From contig CAXRDE010000025.1 in assembly GCA_964229355.1 (NCBI GenBank), positions 608,285-672,284 of the forward strand: 64,000 nt of DNA, given 5' to 3'. The notes beneath the pieces are model-generated. The model worked only from the letters and a program-made list of their open reading frames with translations, did no database searches and was not told where the DNA came from. Within the stretch, counting starts at the first letter, position 1. The number at the start of each line of letters is the position of its first letter. The DNA comes from CAXRDE01 sp964229355 (GTDB taxonomy: Bacteria; Cyanobacteriota; Sericytochromatia; UBA7694). Below are positions 60,779 to 64,000 of the stretch, one piece after another. The translations under genes and the position numbers were made by a program.

Positions 60779-62870
60779 TCAATGACAAATCCTGCGCCAC
60801 AGGACGTACCGTCCACAGGGCATCGGCCATGAGCACACTGTATTGCGCATAGAGATCAATATTGCTACCACCCACATGCTCCCAGGGTAGACTCACGGTT
60901 AAACCACTGTCTTTCCAGAGTTGATTGGGAGTCACGGCGTCACTGGGCAAATTCCCAAAGCGGTTCCCCAGGGACTGACGGGCAGCAAGGATGAGCTTCA
61001 TATTCTGCGCACTGCCGTCATTGGCTTTCCACACTGGAATGCCCAACGCAGCGCCCACGGAGCCCGCGGCCATATCGTTCAGGTTGAAAAGGCCACGGGT
61101 GGCCAGGTTAGCACCCACCTGTACGTCCCAACCCGAATCTGCAATGTCATTTAAAAAAACAGCGGCACTGTGCCGATCGTAACCAATAAAAGATTTATTG
61201 GCCTGTAGGGTCATGCCAAAGTTTTTTTGCCACCCCAAATCCACAGTCCCTGAAACTTCTTTACGGGTCGGATTGTTGAAATCAGCAAGGGTATCGTTAA
61301 AATAACTCATGCCGGCCAACTGCAAGCGCACAGGAAAGACATTTTCCAGCAAACGCGCTTCTAAGCCCACTACACCGTAGCCATCTCCAAATTGAGAGGG
61401 CAGGGCCAAATGATTGGCCACCCGTGGCGTTTGCCCCGCATTGGGTGTCAAATCAAGGCCCTGAAGCACGGCGTTGGGATACAGGCTCTGGGTGTTGAAG
61501 CGATCACTGTTCCCCATAATAAAAGAGCCTGCAGAGGTGGATAGATTGCCCTGAGCTGCCTGTAAACGATTGGTTTGCGGTGAACCCGTATTGGCAGCAG
61601 CCACAAAACTGCCCCAACCCCAGTCCACATCAAAAGAGGCGCCTGGCGCAGCCACGTTATTGTACGCCAGACTGTCAGGGTCTACCATGCTCACATCAAT
61701 GCCACCATTCCAATACCGGTAAAGGCTGTTGAGATAAGCAGGATCGCCGTTATTTGACAGGGCCACTTCAGAGCCCCCCCAGCCCACCATGCCATACCCG
61801 CGGCCATTCCAGGAGCCCTGGTTAAACAAGCTCTGGAAGCGGGTACCGGTATTGAGAATGGGCTTGAGATTCATAAGACCGGCCCGCAAACGGACAGGGG
61901 AATCAGGGCCTTTTAGCTCTGTGTATGCCTGACGGAACACGAAAACAGCGCCTTCTGGCGTGCCTTCATTGCCATCATGGCCGCCATTGCTTACGGTAAT
62001 GGGATTCAGCGTAAGCCCTGAAGACGCCTGCGTAAGATCAAACATCTCCACCAGCATATGGGTCTTTGCCCAGGGGGTTAAGGCGGCTTCAATGCCTAGC
62101 TGGGTGCGTAAGCGAAAGGGCACCAGATCGTCAATGCTGACATTGGCGTCTGCAGGGCTGTGGTAAATATTGGGGACCCCAAAGCGATCGCGCCCGTATT
62201 GGTTAATATTGTTGTTAAAGGCCAGGGTGTTTTCGGTGCTGGCATCTCGCTGCTCCACGTTACCTTCGGGGGTCACCCGACGTTCAGGTGAGGTGTTGCC
62301 CCCGGCAAACAAAGGTGACTCAGGATAGGTACCATCGGTCACCGCCACCCGCTCACGGTAGCGGAACTCAAGACTGCCTTTGACTTTGACCTGCTCCAGT
62401 ACAGAGACCCGCTTTTCTAAGGCCACTCTTTCTGCATTCAACATGTCCAGCTCTTTGCTGAACTCTTTTTGCAAGGCAGCCAGCTGTTGCAGATCTTCTT
62501 TGGTTGCCAGTTGACTGGTGTCTACAGCGGGTGCGGTAATGGTGACTTCTTCAATACATTGCATGAGCTTGTATAAAGCCGCCGCCACCTCGTAGCGGTT
62601 CATGGCTTTGGCACCACGAAAGGTATTGTCAGGGTAACCCACCATAATACCGCAGTATTTTTTAATGAGTTCTTCGATGGTACTTGAAGCCCAGTGATCG
62701 GGAGGCAAATCGCCGCCGTTTTCGATCAGCAGTTCTTCGTAACCGTCTTTTTTGTCGGCTTCGTGTTTGGCCCGGGCCTGGGTCTTGGTGGTGGTCGTTT
62801 GTGCCAGAACAGGGGCAGTCAAGCTAAGGCCAAAGCTGGTGGCCAGAAAAAGGGAGAGAGGTGCTTTCAT
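60759..62870 (-). CDS. SLH-domain outer-membrane porin (cyanobacterial SLH/OprB-like type)
   Basis: 703 aa from ATG 62870 (AAGGAT ribosome site; the longer frame to 62996 runs over a region without protein character). Signal peptide about 1-23. An SLH domain at about 52-108 reads HWASSTIEELIKKYCGIMVG then YPDNTFRGAKAMNRYEVAAA, very like the cyanobacterial SLH porins. A coiled coil (about 118-155) is followed by a barrel that ends in an aromatic (ITRVYW). The SLH domain should bind peptidoglycan-linked polymer and tether the outer membrane. The substrate of the pore is unknown. Downstream of the partial secreted gene, 43 bp apart. Confidence 0.9.
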   Translation of the reverse strand: MKAPLSLFLATSFGLSLTAPVLAQTTTTKTQARAKHEADKKDGYEELLIENGGDLPPDHWASSTIEELIKKYCGIMVGYPDNTFRGAKAMNRYEVAAALYKLMQCIEEVTITAPAVDTSQLATKEDLQQLAALQKEFSKELDMLNAERVALEKRVSVLEQVKVKGSLEFRYRERVAVTDGTYPESPLFAGGNTSPERRVTPEGNVEQRDASTENTLAFNNNINQYGRDRFGVPNIYHSPADANVSIDDLVPFRLRTQLGIEAALTPWAKTHMLVEMFDLTQASSGLTLNPITVSNGGHDGNEGTPEGAVFVFRQAYTELKGPDSPVRLRAGLMNLKPILNTGTRFQSLFNQGSWNGRGYGMVGWGGSEVALSNNGDPAYLNSLYRYWNGGIDVSMVDPDSLAYNNVAAPGASFDVDWGWGSFVAAANTGSPQTNRLQAAQGNLSTSAGSFIMGNSDRFNTQSLYPNAVLQGLDLTPNAGQTPRVANHLALPSQFGDGYGVVGLEARLLENVFPVRLQLAGMSYFNDTLADFNNPTRKEVSGTVDLGWQKNFGMTLQANKSFIGYDRHSAAVFLNDIADSGWDVQVGANLATRGLFNLNDMAAGSVGAALGIPVWKANDGSAQNMKLILAARQSLGNRFGNLPSDAVTPNQLWKDSGLTVSLPWEHVGGSNIDLYAQYSVLMADALWTVRPVAQDLSLITRVYW

Positions 62871-62913
62871 GTTCAAGAGGATCCTTATGTGCATTGAGTT
62901 AGTGTTTGTGAGG

Positions 62914-64000
62914 TTACTGTTTGTGAGCGCTGGTAATGTCCACCAGAGGAATGGGACCTGCGGGGTTAAACGAAGTCGCCGGGTAACCTGAGCCAAAATT
63001 GCCGTTGGTGAGCAAGGTGGCTCCCGTGACGGTCATGGTGGTAGGCGTCGTGGCCGGTGTGGCTGAAGGCGTGAGAGTATAGCTCACACGGTACAGTCTC
63101 GACAACTCACCCTGGGCACCCGGATAACGTGCAATCACCAGGAAGGAGCGATTGCCTGAGGTCCACTCGCCATCGATGGAAAGCCCTACAAAGTCAGTGG
63201 CCAGAATACCACCGGGTGTACCATCGTGGCGGAGGGTGTTGATCACCGGAGAGAGATCCACGCTATCCATGATCACATCTGCGGTACCTGTGCTGGGCAC
63301 AGGCTCCCTTGAGACATAGAGACGGTTGGCCGTGGTCAACAGCATGTGGTTGTTGGCACCCGCTCCGGAGTCTGTATCGGGTTCAAAGGTCAAATCACCA
63401 CTGTTGGTAAGCGCCTGATTCAGACCCAGTTCCTCAAAGCCACCAAAGCCGTCATTGACCATCAGGCGGATATTTTGCTCGGTCACCGCGGTGGTACTGG
63501 TGGTGTCTGCCCCCTCAAAGCCGGTCAAACGATAGAAGCCAGAGAGGTTCCCGGTGCCATCGTTTTTCACAAAGCCTGAAGACGCATAGAGAATCGGCGT
63601 TGTGATACCGCCACTGACCGTGGCGTTAAACACCAGACGCGCAGGTTTATCGTTGAAGTTGTACGTGGTTCCCGTCCCGTTGTTGACACTCAAGTTGCCA
63701 CGACGCAAGAAAGGATCCGTGGCGGAATTGCTTCCACCCCGGTCATTCTGAATACCGCGAGAAGGAATCCAGCGGATCAGGGCACCGTTGCTCGAAGCGT
63801 TGTCATCCACATAGTAGACGTCTCCATTGACCGGGTTTTTCGCCAATCCGGTGGTGACATCCTGGGTTGCGTTACGCCCGTTTTCGAGGCTAAGGGCACC
63901 GTTAGAGTCAAAGATCATCGAGAGACGGCCTAAACCAGTGGCTGAAGAGGTACTTGTGTTGATCAAGTACCAGCGTCCCCGGTTGTTGGCACCCGAGAAG
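62914..64000 (-). CDS. Secreted or surface beta-rich protein (5' end beyond the window)
   Basis: The frame is open to the right edge; about 361 C-terminal residues are seen. It is Gly/Asn/Thr/Ser-rich and strand-like, with short repeated blocks of the form DVYYVDDNASSNGALIRW and LFDLVNNG-like turns, resembling WD/propeller-type or adhesin domains. DGTGNLSGFYRLTGFEGADTT and GGILATDFVGLSIDGEW look like blades of a beta propeller. No catalytic motif. The family cannot be assigned from this part. It lies 43 bp upstream of the SLH porin gene on the same strand. Confidence 0.7.
   Translation of the reverse strand, partial: FSGANNRGRWYLINTSTSSATGLGRLSMIFDSNGALSLENGRNATQDVTTGLAKNPVNGDVYYVDDNASSNGALIRWIPSRGIQNDRGGSNSATDPFLRRGNLSVNNGTGTTYNFNDKPARLVFNATVSGGITTPILYASSGFVKNDGTGNLSGFYRLTGFEGADTTSTTAVTEQNIRLMVNDGFGGFEELGLNQALTNSGDLTFEPDTDSGAGANNHMLLTTANRLYVSREPVPSTGTADVIMDSVDLSPVINTLRHDGTPGGILATDFVGLSIDGEWTSGNRSFLVIARYPGAQGELSRLYRVSYTLTPSATPATTPTTMTVTGATLLTNGNFGSGYPATSFNPAGPIPLVDITSAHKQ

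Noticed and set aside
1..64000. tRNA, rRNA, CRISPR or insertion-sequence features
   Set aside because: Intergenic regions were read by eye on both strands; no TPsiC-like core, rRNA block, regularly spaced repeat array, or transposase frame was seen.

Overview
The window is a gene-dense bacterial chromosome segment (about 50 protein genes, few gaps above 150 bp). I saw no rRNA, tRNA, CRISPR array, insertion sequence or phage module. The cell is a diderm: there are SppA, an Lgt-family protein, outer-membrane barrels, lipoproteins and a periplasmic amidase. The best lineage clue is the secreted protein at 60759-62870. It has an SLH domain, a coiled coil and a C-terminal barrel, with SLH wording very like cyanobacterial SLH porins. 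An Rcp1-type response regulator behind a phytochrome-type histidine kinase also fits. No photosynthesis gene is present. My inference is a non-photosynthetic relative of Cyanobacteria (Sericytochromatia, Vampirovibrionia or Blackallbacteria-like), at moderate confidence.

Layout. 1-2780: an ABC-F ATPase (C-terminus beyond the left edge) diverges from a His-rich CDF metal transporter. 2871-10223: a signalling block with a 1178-aa multi-PAS hybrid kinase facing a GAF hybrid kinase and a receiver-kinase; the two long kinases overlap tail to tail. 10248-23198: a long minus-strand run holding a 488-aa nucleotidyltransferase-like protein, a MenE-like ligase, a 1068-aa protein of unknown function with repeated short motifs, a TPR/PDZ-like protein, a B12-type radical SAM protein with a methyltransferase-like tail, a J-domain protein with a PspA-like amphipathic start, TadA and an 860-aa unknown protein. 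23200-24031: a TrmH-family methyltransferase and a small protein. 24026-29354: a second signalling operon (phytochrome-type kinase, Rcp1-like regulator, receiver-PAS-DHp protein) ending in an M14 carboxypeptidase. 29355-34933: a sparse region with a possible 38-aa Cys protein, a duplicated-domain protein, a TPR-like protein, a low-GC membrane glycosyltransferase, aroE and a degenerate epimerase. 35079-37241: a membrane Fe-S oxidoreductase with a clear promoter and the only clear intrinsic terminator. 37323-41329: an EF-hand protein with an operator-like palindrome, and an 882-aa EF-hand-containing protein. 41446-42240: a bacterial Thg1-like protein. 42700-46330: a DUF4178 / Gly-rich membrane protein / DUF350 / barrel-SppA cassette. 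46363-49100: Rieske protein, HAD phosphatase, Lgt-family protein, unknown protein. 49221-60778: a plus-strand envelope run with an outer-membrane protein, two FlgT-like paralogues, a TPR membrane protein, an amidase lipoprotein, ArsC, two GT4 enzymes, a TgpA-type transglutaminase and an aspartoacylase-family enzyme. 60759-64000: the SLH porin and a secreted protein cut by the right edge.

Two genome-level habits stand out. Six of the seven long convergent pairs overlap at their 3' ends (4-50 bp), and the seventh carries the one clear intrinsic terminator. Many promoters look like extended -10 elements (TGnTAnnnT) with little -35, some so close to the start codon that the message would be leaderless. 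Starts are often GTG or TTG. The strongest candidates for new biology are the signalling island without any DNA-binding output, the barrel-SppA fusion in a DUF350/DUF4178 cassette, the outer-membrane/FlgT-like trio, the Thg1-like protein, and three very large proteins of unknown function (1068, 860 and 882 aa).
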